A DNA stretch of 5,009 bases, taken from Betaproteobacteria bacterium (lineage in GTDB: Bacteria; Pseudomonadota; Gammaproteobacteria; Burkholderiales; SG8-39). The DNA lies in NCBI GenBank assembly GCA_011391295.1, contig JAABQT010000145.1, forward strand, positions 1 to 5,009, given 5' to 3'. The notes under the pieces were generated by a model. The model was not told where the DNA came from, did no database searches, and worked only from the letters and a program-made list of their open reading frames with translations. Positions 1 to 5,009 of the stretch are shown piece by piece. Position 1 is the stretch's first letter, and each line of letters begins with the position of its first letter. The translations under genes and the position numbers were made by a program.

Positions 1-724
1 CCGAGAGCCCGGGCGCGTGCCCGCGCGCCAGCCCCAAGTCGGTGCAGAACGCCTCGACCAGCGCCGCGTCCTCGACCGGCAGCGCGAAGTCGCCGTCGAA
101 CGCGCCGTAGTAGCCGTAGGGGTAGTAGCGCGCGCCCGCGAGCTTGTGGATGCGAAGCACCGCCTGCCCCATCAGCAGGCGCCGGCCGTCGTCGCGCCGC
201 GCGGTCACTGCGAAGAACGCGTTCAGCCGCGAGGTCGCCGGGAAGACCGTCTTGCCGAGCCCCCAGCGCCCGAGGTCGGTCGCGCTCTTGCGCGAGCGCC
301 CGACGTTGCGCCAGAAGTAGTAGAAGTCGTTCCTCGGCGCCTCCGCCTCGAGCGCCTCGTCCTCGCTCTGGCGCGGATCGCCCTGCAGTCCGCGCGTGCC
401 GAAGTCCTCGATCGCGACGAAGTCGAGCGGGGCGCCCTCCTCCGGCAGCTGCGCAAGGCCGCTCCGGTCGGCGGCGAGATGCGGCCACAGCCCCGCGAGA
501 TAGCGCGCCGCGCGCTCGGGCGGAAGCCCCGCCCCCGGCGCCGAGAACGCGATCCGCACCCGCGCCCGCTCGCCCGGCGCGCGCGCATCGAGCGAGTTCT
601 GGATCGCCTCGCGCACCAGCGCGTCGGCGAGACTATCGAGCGCCTCGGTCGAGAAGAACTCGCTCTCGATCGGGTCGATGTTCATCTCGCCGGCGTGCAT
701 CCGGCGGAATTGCCACTGCGGCAT
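1..724 (-). CDS. GHKL/HSP90-like (Bergerat-fold) ATPase, 5' part only
   Basis: This reading frame is open from ATG 724 to the left window edge (241 codons, no stop), so the gene is cut by the window. Visible directly are the three Bergerat-fold ATP-binding motifs in order: EAIQNSLDA at residues 39-47 (the E..N..DA N-box, N43 expected to bind Mg2+), IEDFGTRGL at 105-113 (DxGxxG, D107 expected to contact adenine) and GRWGLGK at 152-158 (GxxGxGK-type glycine lid). In GHKL families (HSP90, MutL, GyrB, MORC) these form the ATPase site. The N-terminus starts MPQWQFRRMHAGEMN and has no signal peptide, so the protein should be cytoplasmic. The start is the first ATG in frame; only a weak GGAT lies about 12 bases upstream. 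It begins 11 bases after the end of the broken toxin remnant and may be co-transcribed with that pair. Strongly biased GC-rich third positions support coding. The partner domain lies beyond the window. The specific role is unknown; a defence role is only an inference from related stand-alone GHKL proteins and from the neighbours. Confidence 0.85.
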   Translation of the reverse strand, partial: MPQWQFRRMHAGEMNIDPIESEFFSTEALDSLADALVREAIQNSLDARAPGERARVRIAFSAPGAGLPPERAARYLAGLWPHLAADRSGLAQLPEEGAPLDFVAIEDFGTRGLQGDPRQSEDEALEAEAPRNDFYYFWRNVGRSRKSATDLGRWGLGKTVFPATSRLNAFFAVTARRDDGRRLLMGQAVLRIHKLAGARYYPYGYYGAFDGDFALPVEDAALVEAFCTDLGLARGHAPGLS

Positions 725-734
725 GGCGGTCAGT

Positions 735-891
735 CTATCCGTGCCCCGTTTCCGTGCGCACTTCAGCGGCGAACCGACGCTCGACCCGCGGCTGAAGAAC
801 CTCCACGCCGGGCGGAGGTTTCCTCGTCAAAGCGAGATCTCCGGTCCGCGACGACGACCTTGGTATCGATGAGCGCAGCCGAGTACCTCAT
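735..891 (-). pseudogene. PIN-domain (VapC-like) toxin remnant, internally deleted and frameshifted
   Basis: An ATG at 891 overlaps the antitoxin stop as ATGA, the usual coupling of antitoxin and toxin. The first codons read MRYSAALIDTKVVVA. This matches the first strand of PIN-domain ribonuclease toxins, with the first catalytic Asp at D9 and DTK in place of the usual DTN. After about 15 codons the similarity ends, and this frame stops at 763, giving 42 codons where PIN toxins usually have 120-150. Shifting by one base from about 851 gives a second frame open to TAG at 735. It reads SRTGDLALTRKPPPGVEVLQPR, resembling the C-terminal part of PIN proteins (last acidic residue region, then a PGVEVLxPxxF-like strand). 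The simplest reading is a deletion of the central two thirds, which carried the other acidic residues, with loss of frame. The product cannot be an active ribonuclease. The N-terminal match is clear; the C-terminal match is an inference from pattern memory. Confidence 0.6.
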
Positions 892-1124
892 CGGCGCCTG
901 GCGGCGCGCGTCGCGTCCACTGCAATCCGCAGCGCCTCCGTTTCGCGGAGCGACGCGCGCCTGCGCGCCTTCGCGAGCAGCTCCTCGGCGCTGCGCGTGC
1001 TCTTGATACCGTAGAACTCCGGGCTTTTCTCGATCCGCTGGCCGATTGTCTTGCGGCGCTTGATCGCCGCTTCCCGCAGCGCGCGGTGGCGCTCATCGCT
1101 CAGGGTGATCGTCAGTCTGGTCAT
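888..1124 (-). CDS. Ribbon-helix-helix (CopG-like) antitoxin, VapB type
   Basis: A 78-residue protein starting MTRLTITLSDERHRAL. The layout is that of a ribbon-helix-helix DNA-binding antitoxin: a short N-terminal strand (RLTITL, residues 3-8), helix 1 (DERHRALREAAIKRR, about 10-24), a turn, helix 2 (KTIGQRIEKSPEF, about 25-37), then a charged Ala/Arg/Glu-rich C-terminal tail that would wrap the partner toxin. RHH antitoxins bind DNA as dimers through the strand, repress their own operon and neutralise the toxin. The start at 1124 is chosen because AAGG lies 8 bases upstream and homologous proteins begin with a short MxRLTITL-type strand; an in-frame ATG at 1157 would add 11 residues. The stop overlaps the toxin start (ATGA). 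A proline sits inside predicted helix 2 (KSPEF), which could weaken folding. Its partner toxin is broken, so this antitoxin is orphaned: it may still repress locally or buffer related toxins elsewhere. Length and motif support is good. Confidence 0.8.
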   Translation of the reverse strand: MTRLTITLSDERHRALREAAIKRRKTIGQRIEKSPEFYGIKSTRSAEELLAKARRRASLRETEALRIAVDATRAARRR

Positions 1125-1160
1125 CTTCGTCGCCTTGGTGAGAAATTTCCAAGGCATCAC

Positions 1161-1189
1161 AGCATACCGGCCCGCTCGGGCGGTGTCGC
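1161..1189 (-). promoter_or_regulatory. Candidate promoter with imperfect dyad (operator?) for the antitoxin operon
   Basis: On the minus strand GCGACA (1189-1184) and TATGCT (1166-1161) are separated by 17 bases, each matching 4 of 6 positions of the sigma-70 -35 and -10 consensus. The spacer holds an imperfect dyad, ACCGCCCG...GGGCCGGT (1184-1166), where 6 of 9 base pairs match. A start site near 1154 would give a leader of about 30 bases before ATG 1124. An operator placed between the promoter boxes is what autoregulating RHH antitoxins commonly use. The boxes are weak and were found by eye. Confidence 0.3.
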
Positions 1190-1226
1190 CAGCGTGAAGT
1201 CGTTTAGTAATTTTCCGACAGTTTAA

Positions 1227-1262
1227 GCTGCTCGCCCGCCCGCATGCGGATAGGCGAGCAGC
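1227..1262. repeat. Strong inverted repeat (10-bp perfect stem with nested palindrome)
   Basis: GCTGCTCGCC (1227-1236) is perfectly repeated inverted as GGCGAGCAGC (1253-1262). The 16-base loop itself contains the perfect 10-base palindrome CCGCATGCGG (1240-1249), so a nested hairpin can form in RNA of either strand. No T-run follows on either side (minus: TTAAACTG; plus: CACCCGG), so it is a poor intrinsic terminator. It could be a transcript-end stabiliser, a leader structure for the rightward small ORF at 1324, or a protein-binding site. It sits between the low-GC immunity cassette and the GC-rich antitoxin operon. Confidence 0.6.
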
Positions 1263-1263
1263 C

Positions 1264-1280
1264 ACCCGGGTCTTCCGGGT
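1264..1280. repeat. Short hairpin adjacent to the larger inverted repeat
   Basis: ACCCGG (1264-1269) and CCGGGT (1275-1280) form a 6-bp stem with a 5-base loop, one base after the larger inverted repeat at 1227-1262. The two hairpins stand in tandem upstream of the Shine-Dalgarno sequence at 1311-1315. No U-tract follows in either direction. Confidence 0.4.
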
Positions 1281-1323
1281 AGATTGATGGGGCGAACCGT
1301 ACAACTGCCTAGGAGAATCCCGA

Positions 1324-1401
1324 ATGGCTGCTCTCACGCAGGGTATCAAACGCAAGCTCTTGCTGCTGCAGCTCGCACACGCCGACTTTTTGCCGCGCTA
1401 G
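1324..1401 (+). CDS. Candidate 25-codon small ORF, or the 5' stub of a truncated gene
   Basis: This is the only rightward frame here with good initiation signals: AGGAG at 1311-1315, 8 bases before ATG 1324. It encodes 25 residues beginning MAALTQGIKRKLLLLQL, with basic residues then a leucine run, and stops with TAG at 1399-1401. The end overlaps the stop codon of the leftward immunity gene tail to tail by four bases, just where composition changes from GC-rich to AT-richer. It may therefore be the first codons of an ancestral gene cut by arrival of the toxin/immunity cassette, with the two hairpins upstream being its leader. It could also be a genuine small peptide or chance. The opposite strand has an open stretch too (TAG at about 1309-1311) with no start signal. 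I do not recognise the peptide. Confidence 0.25.
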   Translation: MAALTQGIKRKLLLLQLAHADFLPR

Positions 1402-1892
1402 GGTAGCCAAAAAGGCTGGCCTACCAATGATTCATATTCTTCGAGCGCGCGATATTTATCGACCATAAACCACGGCTGATCAACAATGACTATTCTTACG
1501 GGCTGATACGTATTCCAGTCTTGAAAGAAACTCTTTGCTGACTCTACGCAATTTGAGAATCCCGCAAAGAATCTCGCGAATACGTCGGCAAGAGTTGCCT
1601 GACTGACGTCTAATTCCGTACTCTCAACATCAACACCAACTGAACTCCAGTTGACGTCCGCGCTTGGAATATCTGCAAACTGTTTGTGCACATGAATCAT
1701 GACTTTCGTCGCGGTTTCGAGTTCCTCTAGCCTAAGGAAGCGTCGAAACAGCCGATCCGTGAGCAATTCATAATCCTGAGAGCAATTACACGTGATCGCG
1801 TATCGCTTAATGCACTCGAAGAACGCAAGCACATCGGAAGGGAACCCAAGCTCCCATAAGACACTACCTCCGTCGAAGCCAATTCTGCGCAT
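1398..1892 (-). CDS. Second immunity protein, Imm70-like
   Basis: A 164-residue acidic soluble protein with no signal peptide or membrane segment. The pattern of an N-terminal strand-rich segment (VLWELGFPSDVLAFFECI, about 11-28), a basic stretch that aligns with ELL..LF...L..EEL in the middle (about 43-58), a DIPSADVNW segment (about 74-82) and an aromatic C-terminal half resembles the Imm70 family of polymorphic-toxin immunity proteins, which are small cytoplasmic inhibitors of a cognate toxin tip. I rate this family match as likely but not certain. The start is the first ATG in frame; a stop (TAA) lies about 11 codons upstream and no clear Shine-Dalgarno sequence is visible. It begins 11 bases after the end of an orphan toxin tail, the normal toxin-immunity spacing, so translation may once have been coupled to that toxin. 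Its base composition is far lower in GC than the flanks, as expected of an acquired cassette gene. Expression now would depend on read-through from the upstream toxin operon. Confidence 0.7.
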   Translation of the reverse strand: MRRIGFDGGSVLWELGFPSDVLAFFECIKRYAITCNCSQDYELLTDRLFRRFLRLEELETATKVMIHVHKQFADIPSADVNWSSVGVDVESTELDVSQATLADVFARFFAGFSNCVESAKSFFQDWNTYQPVRIVIVDQPWFMVDKYRALEEYESLVGQPFWLP

Positions 1893-1903
1893 GTCACTAT
1901 TGC

Positions 1904-2020
1904 TTAAATCTGATCGCAGTCGGGCTTATGACCCCTTGCGATTTGCTCACGATTCCCTGGACAACCGCTCGCCTCTGGGTTCACCGACACGTAGTCGCGC
2001 TTGAAGGTGCACGCACTACA
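1904..2020 (-). pseudogene. Orphan 3' tail of a displaced polymorphic toxin
   Basis: Between the two immunity genes an open frame of 38 codons ends in TAA (1906-1904). It has no start codon near its beginning and follows directly after the TGA of the upstream gene. The encoded tail begins CSACTFKRDYVSV and ends GHKPDCDQI. It has four cysteines (residues 1, 4, 20 and 35, including CxxC), which could bind zinc in a nuclease or deaminase-like fold. Codons 3-14 all end in G or C, unlike the AT-richer immunity genes on both sides, which supports former coding. It stops 11 bases before the Imm70-like gene, exactly where the last codons of that gene's cognate toxin would lie. I infer a leftover toxin C-terminus after replacement of the upstream module; the toxin family is not recognised. 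Confidence 0.5.
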
Positions 2021-2746
2021 TCATCTCCCGAATAGTAGATGGCGTAGGCGGTCTTGAAGGACTCGATCTTCTCCGTGATCTGAGTGGAAGGGCTCTGAGC
2101 TGACGCAAAGTTCCGATACCCCGTCAAACTCTCGAATAGCTATCCAATCGGCTTTGAGCATCTGTGATTTTGACGCGGAAGTTAAGGCCCAGAAACGGTC
2201 CGTGAGCCACATTCTTGAGCCCACCGCCTCGACGTAACCTCTTCTTGGAATACGGCGACCTGGATTTTTGGAGATATCAATAACCTGTTGCTCTAATGGC
2301 GGCGGAAGGCCATTCGACCGCATTGGTAGATTCGAATAGGACCGACCTCGAGATTCGTATATCAGGGGGTCCTCAGCGTTCTGCCAGAAATCGTAGTCCG
2401 AATGGACGACCCAAGCCATTACAAGGTGCCCAACCTTATCCAGCGCGATACACCATTCAGACCATGCAATGCGCTCTCCTAACGAGTCCGCGATCCTCAC
2501 GAAGCTTTGTGCATATCTGGCGGCGGTACTCTGATGGATTGTGAAACCACAGCCTTCGATCAGAAAGTTGTCTTTCCCACGCTTTTCTAGGAAGCCAGTT
2601 ACGCGCTTGGCTAAAACTGTTTCATCATAGATTTTTAACTCCGTCGGCAATAAGTGATGCTGATTCAGCACCGACGCAATCGCTTTCCATGTACGGAGTG
2701 CAGAAAGAGTGCTTGCCTCGAAAACCAGAATCAGCTCCTGCATCAT
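2021..2746 (-). CDS. Putative cognate immunity protein of the CdiA-like toxin, unrecognised family
   Basis: A 241-residue soluble protein, from MMQELILVFEASTL to HLLFGR, with no signal peptide or membrane helix. I recognise no family. It is rich in Trp and Phe and opens with a hydrophobic strand (ELILVFEA), then alternating helix and strand segments, including a basic loop (NPGRRIPRRGY) near residue 168. Its position is the evidence for function: it is the first gene after the toxin stop, in the same direction, in the same lowered-GC segment. CdiI immunity proteins bind and block the toxin tip in the cytoplasm of sibling cells. ATG 2746 lies 7 bases after the toxin TGA, suited to termination-reinitiation, but has no Shine-Dalgarno sequence. 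A GTG at 2785, with GGAG five bases upstream (2794-2791), would overlap the toxin end by 32 bases and add 13 residues (MFPLSLGNFHDVA). I prefer the ATG because the extra residues only re-read toxin codons. At 241 aa it is longer than many CdiI proteins. Confidence 0.7.
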   Translation of the reverse strand: MMQELILVFEASTLSALRTWKAIASVLNQHHLLPTELKIYDETVLAKRVTGFLEKRGKDNFLIEGCGFTIHQSTAARYAQSFVRIADSLGERIAWSEWCIALDKVGHLVMAWVVHSDYDFWQNAEDPLIYESRGRSYSNLPMRSNGLPPPLEQQVIDISKNPGRRIPRRGYVEAVGSRMWLTDRFWALTSASKSQMLKADWIAIREFDGVSELCVSSEPFHSDHGEDRVLQDRLRHLLFGR

Positions 2747-2753
2747 AGCGACG

Positions 2754-5009
2754 TCATGGAAATTCCCTAACGACAACGGAAACACCTTGTCTCCGGCCGT
2801 ATTCGATTAATTGCTCTACCGCTTGTCGACCGCCGCGTTGCACCCGAAGGTCAAGGACAACGCTTGTAGGTTGATTGTTGACTGTCACACCTCGCGTTGC
2901 AAGGTCATCGATGTGTTCGCGAATTCGGCCGGCCCACGTGCTTCCCGTTGTGTCGATTGTTTTTAGACTTACGAGGGTCTGCCCTTTCTGGAAATCAACG
3001 AGAGGAAAAGTTCCATTATCCAACTGTCCCACGCGGAACCAGTCTTTGTAATCTTGTCTTGCAAGCGTGTCCTCGATTAGTCTGCCACGCTCGGTGGCAG
3101 GGAGTCTCCAGAGATCGTCAGTTAATTTGTAAGTCGATCGTACAGCTGCATTGTTCGCGGCAAACGCGTTGGCTGTGCGATTTGCTACGTAGGCCTCGGC
3201 GGCCAAGGGCGAGAGACTGACCGCCCCGTATAGCAACTCCGCGGCGCTTGGCGAAAGACCCAAGCCCATTAGGACTTGCGCACCGAACGTTGGAGTAGGC
3301 TGCCCGGACAGCGCAGTTCGACCGCCCGCCACGAGGTATTCGCTTCCAAACCATATCGACCCCCCTGCGGCGACACACCCGACCCCGGTGGCGCAAGTCG
3401 GCAGCGCCGTCGCGCCCGCGACGATCATTGCGGCGCCCCCGGTGGCTTGCACCGCGCCTAGCGCGCGGGTGCCAATTTGATTTCGATCCCACGCATCCCA
3501 AAACACCTCGCGACGCGTATAGACAAAATCACCAGAATCAGAAGAAGCAGTGGCGGAAAGAAGCGAGCGCGCCTCCGCTAGATCGCCGGAATTGCCATAA
3601 GCGTCCAGTGGGGTCAGCTCGGGAACGCCAGCCCCGCACCGTACAAGCGCGCATCCTGCTGCGGTAAGTTCAGCGATAGCCTGATCCACGCTTATGCCTC
3701 GCTGCACGGCGTATCCCGCTGCTAGCGCCCTGATCTTTTCCTTCTCGGACGGATGCAGGAGGCGGTTGTTTTGCACCTCGTTCAGCGCTGCATCCGCAGC
3801 AGCTATCCCGTCCACGCCGAGGCCAACGCCAACAAGGCCTGCGGCGAGCATGGTGCCTGCTGTGATGATGGCGGCTGAGCCGCTTGTCGCGACGGGCGCG
3901 CCAAAGCGTTCGTCGTATTCGTAGTCTGGTTCGACGAAGTTCGCGACCACGGCCGAGCTCGCGGCGCCCAGCGCCCCGGCGACTGGATCCTGCCCGCGAG
4001 CGAGTGCCGAAACCGCACCGATCGCAGCGTGTGCCGCGACGTGTTCAACCGATCCCTGTGGCAACGTGTCGCCGACTACGTACGCGCCCTCTGTCGCGGC
4101 CGCTGTCACGAAGCTGTCGAGGAAACTGCGGCCGAAGCTTCCATTCCAGACCGTGCTCGAGACGCCCGCGCGTACCGCAGACTCGGCGGTCCACGCGGCA
4201 ACGCGCATACCCCAGTCCGCAACGTTGCCGCCGCTCGCGCCCCAGCCGCTGAAACCAATACTCGCTGACAGGCCGGCTGTTACCCCGGCGGTCAACCCGG
4301 CCTTGAGCACGTTGTCGAATCGCAGATTGCCACTAAGCGCGCCAGACACCGCGCTCGACACCATCCCGCTGATGGCGCTCGCTGCGACGACGTTGCCGAG
4401 GCCTGCAGCACTGGTCGCGGTCGCAGCGGCGAAGAACGAGCTACCGCCCGCGGCGCTCGCCATGCTCCCGATGAGCGCGCTCGCCGCGCCGTACGTGATG
4501 ATGGAGAGGGCGATCGCCACCGCCGCGATCACGATCTGCTCGGTCGGATCCTTCTCGTACTGATGGGTCTGGGTGTTGAGGCGGTCCTGGTTCTCGCTGA
4601 AGGTGGCGCGCTCGCCGTAGCGCTGCCTGAGCTGCCCGGAGATCTCTTCACCCTGCTCATAGAACTCGCCCGAGATCGAGCTCAGGCGATCGGCATCGAT
4701 GTAAAGTTCGGCCGCGGTGACGAAACCGCCCGGCTGCACCGTGTCGCCCGTGACCTCGTACCAGTAGTCCTTCTCGTGCTGGACGATGTGGCCGACGTCC
4801 GCCGAGCGCTTCTGGTTGAGGATGTCTTCGGCCTGCAGGCTCACCCGCTGCCCGGCGATGAACCCCGAGTTGTCGATCTTCGCGATCGCGGCAAGCTGGA
4901 CGTCGTTCGCCTGGATGAGCCCGCCCTGGATGTTGGCCAGGTTCTCGCGCGCGAGGCTCGGCAGGTAGACCGTGGGGACGAGGATCCCGTCGGCGTTGCG
5001 CACGTACCA
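2754..5009 (-). CDS. cdiA: CdiA/filamentous-haemagglutinin-like contact-dependent inhibition toxin, C-terminal 751 residues
   Basis: Open from the right edge to TGA 2756-2754, so the N-terminal secretion (TPS) domain and most of the beta-helical shaft lie outside the window. CdiA proteins are exported by a CdiB outer-membrane partner and deliver a C-terminal toxin into touching cells. Domains in order (numbering from the first visible codon): shaft end with YVRNADGILVPTVYLP and the IDNSGFIAGQRVSL haemagglutinin-type repeat (1-70); a linker with NQDRLNTQTHQYEKD (140-154); a hydrophobic Ala/Gly-rich DUF637-like region with possible membrane helices (about 155-262); a pre-toxin segment ending in EVQNNRLLH (411-419), analogous to VENN/NNYL boundaries; cysteine pairs at about 453/458 and 539/545; a Gly-rich putative entry domain (about 492-625); and a nuclease-like tip (642-751). 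The 3' quarter is visibly poorer in GC than the rest, as expected for a swapped tip. The gene is followed directly by its putative immunity gene. Identification as a CDI/FHA exoprotein is firm; entry-domain limits are inferred. Confidence 0.9.
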   Translation of the reverse strand, partial: WYVRNADGILVPTVYLPSLARENLANIQGGLIQANDVQLAAIAKIDNSGFIAGQRVSLQAEDILNQKRSADVGHIVQHEKDYWYEVTGDTVQPGGFVTAAELYIDADRLSSISGEFYEQGEEISGQLRQRYGERATFSENQDRLNTQTHQYEKDPTEQIVIAAVAIALSIITYGAASALIGSMASAAGGSSFFAAATATSAAGLGNVVAASAISGMVSSAVSGALSGNLRFDNVLKAGLTAGVTAGLSASIGFSGWGASGGNVADWGMRVAAWTAESAVRAGVSSTVWNGSFGRSFLDSFVTAAATEGAYVVGDTLPQGSVEHVAAHAAIGAVSALARGQDPVAGALGAASSAVVANFVEPDYEYDERFGAPVATSGSAAIITAGTMLAAGLVGVGLGVDGIAAADAALNEVQNNRLLHPSEKEKIRALAAGYAVQRGISVDQAIAELTAAGCALVRCGAGVPELTPLDAYGNSGDLAEARSLLSATASSDSGDFVYTRREVFWDAWDRNQIGTRALGAVQATGGAAMIVAGATALPTCATGVGCVAAGGSIWFGSEYLVAGGRTALSGQPTPTFGAQVLMGLGLSPSAAELLYGAVSLSPLAAEAYVANRTANAFAANNAAVRSTYKLTDDLWRLPATERGRLIEDTLARQDYKDWFRVGQLDNGTFPLVDFQKGQTLVSLKTIDTTGSTWAGRIREHIDDLATRGVTVNNQPTSVVLDLRVQRGGRQAVEQLIEYGRRQGVSVVVREFP
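2757..3086 (-). other. Nuclease-like CDI toxin tip (PD-(D/E)XK-type CdiA C-terminal tRNase, putative)
   Basis: The last 110 residues (642-751 of the visible protein) follow the layout of CdiA C-terminal endonuclease/tRNase domains: a helix with an acidic residue (GRLIEDTLARQ, E646), a strand with an aspartate (FPLVDF, D672), a hairpin strand with lysine (TLVSLKTID, K683), then STWAGRIREHIDDLA and a terminal strand pair (VVLDLRV, VSVVVREFP). E646, D672 and K683 are the likely metal-binding and catalytic set of a PD-(D/E)XK-like core. The FPLVDF-x(n)-VSLKTID pattern with DTTGSTW is shared in my memory with Burkholderia-type CdiA tRNase tips. Such tips cleave tRNA in target cells; the exact substrate cannot be read from sequence. 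Confidence 0.6.

Noticed and set aside
798..820. Inverted repeat AACCTCC / GGAGGTT with a 9-base loop, considered as a terminator
   Set aside because: Only a 7-bp stem, no T-run in the leftward direction of transcription, and it lies inside the PIN C-terminal remnant, where coding sequence explains it.
17..1006. A 329-codon rightward open frame across the left end
   Set aside because: It is antisense to the GHKL ATPase, whose frame has intact ATP-binding motifs. The predicted protein is low-complexity Arg/Ala/Pro, typical of a GC-rich shadow frame.
1125..1355. Upstream extension of the antitoxin frame to 1355 (155 codons)
   Set aside because: The extra 77 residues look non-coding and run through the hairpins. 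The RHH fold begins at the ATG at 1124, which has AAGG at good spacing.
2296..2544. Rightward 82-codon open frame inside the immunity gene
   Set aside because: Antisense shadow of the 241-aa gene; no ribosome site and no recognisable motif.
3118..3501. A 127-codon leftward open frame inside the toxin gene
   Set aside because: It is an Arg-rich alternative frame of the entry region; the main frame is continuous and domain-bearing there.
4066..4563. A 165-codon rightward open frame within the CdiA-like gene
   Set aside because: It mirrors the Ala/Gly-rich codons of the CdiA-like DUF637 region on the opposite strand and has no ribosome site or recognisable domain.
1..5009. CRISPR arrays, tRNA or rRNA genes, insertion-sequence ends
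   Set aside because: Looked for regularly spaced repeats, cloverleaf patterns and transposase motifs by eye and saw none.

Overview
The window looks like part of a high-GC proteobacterial chromosome, probably beta- or gamma-proteobacterial. The base composition and the filamentous-haemagglutinin/CdiA-type gene support this, but I cannot name a genus. All confident genes read leftward (minus strand), so the order of transcription is right to left. GC content is high by eye at both ends (about 1-1100 and 3900-5009). It drops clearly over about 1398-3130, which covers the toxin tip and the immunity genes. Such a composition step is typical of an exchangeable toxin/immunity cassette.

Right half (5009-2754): the C-terminal 751 codons of a large CdiA/filamentous-haemagglutinin-like contact-dependent inhibition (CDI) exoprotein. 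It has the end of the secreted shaft, a DUF637-like hydrophobic region, a pre-toxin boundary motif (EVQNNRLLH, in the position of VENN/NNYL motifs), a Gly/Ala-rich putative cytoplasmic-entry region and a terminal nuclease-like domain. A 241-codon gene (2746-2021; or 254 codons from an overlapping GTG) follows at once. It is unrecognised by sequence but sits where the cognate immunity gene should be.

Middle (2020-1398): an in-frame, promoterless and startless 38-codon tail of a protein (2020-1904) comes next, followed 11 bases later by a second small gene (1892-1398) resembling the Imm70 immunity family. I read this as the debris of an older toxin whose immunity gene was kept when the current toxin/immunity module was inserted upstream.

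Left part (1397-1): first a 270-base spacer with two strong inverted repeats, a 25-codon rightward small ORF with a good Shine-Dalgarno sequence, and a candidate leftward promoter. Then come a ribbon-helix-helix antitoxin (1124-888), a broken PIN-domain toxin (891-735) that overlaps it by ATGA and seems to have lost its middle, and the first 241 codons of a GHKL (HSP90/MORC-like) ATPase (724 to the window edge). That gene has all three ATP-binding motifs and is read only through the minus strand off the left end.

Overall this is an accessory region of conflict genes: a CDI effector with a layered immunity array, a decayed toxin-antitoxin pair, and an ATPase of a type often found in defence loci. 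The known parts are familiar. The least explained are the 241-aa putative immunity protein, the orphan toxin tail and the partial ATPase.
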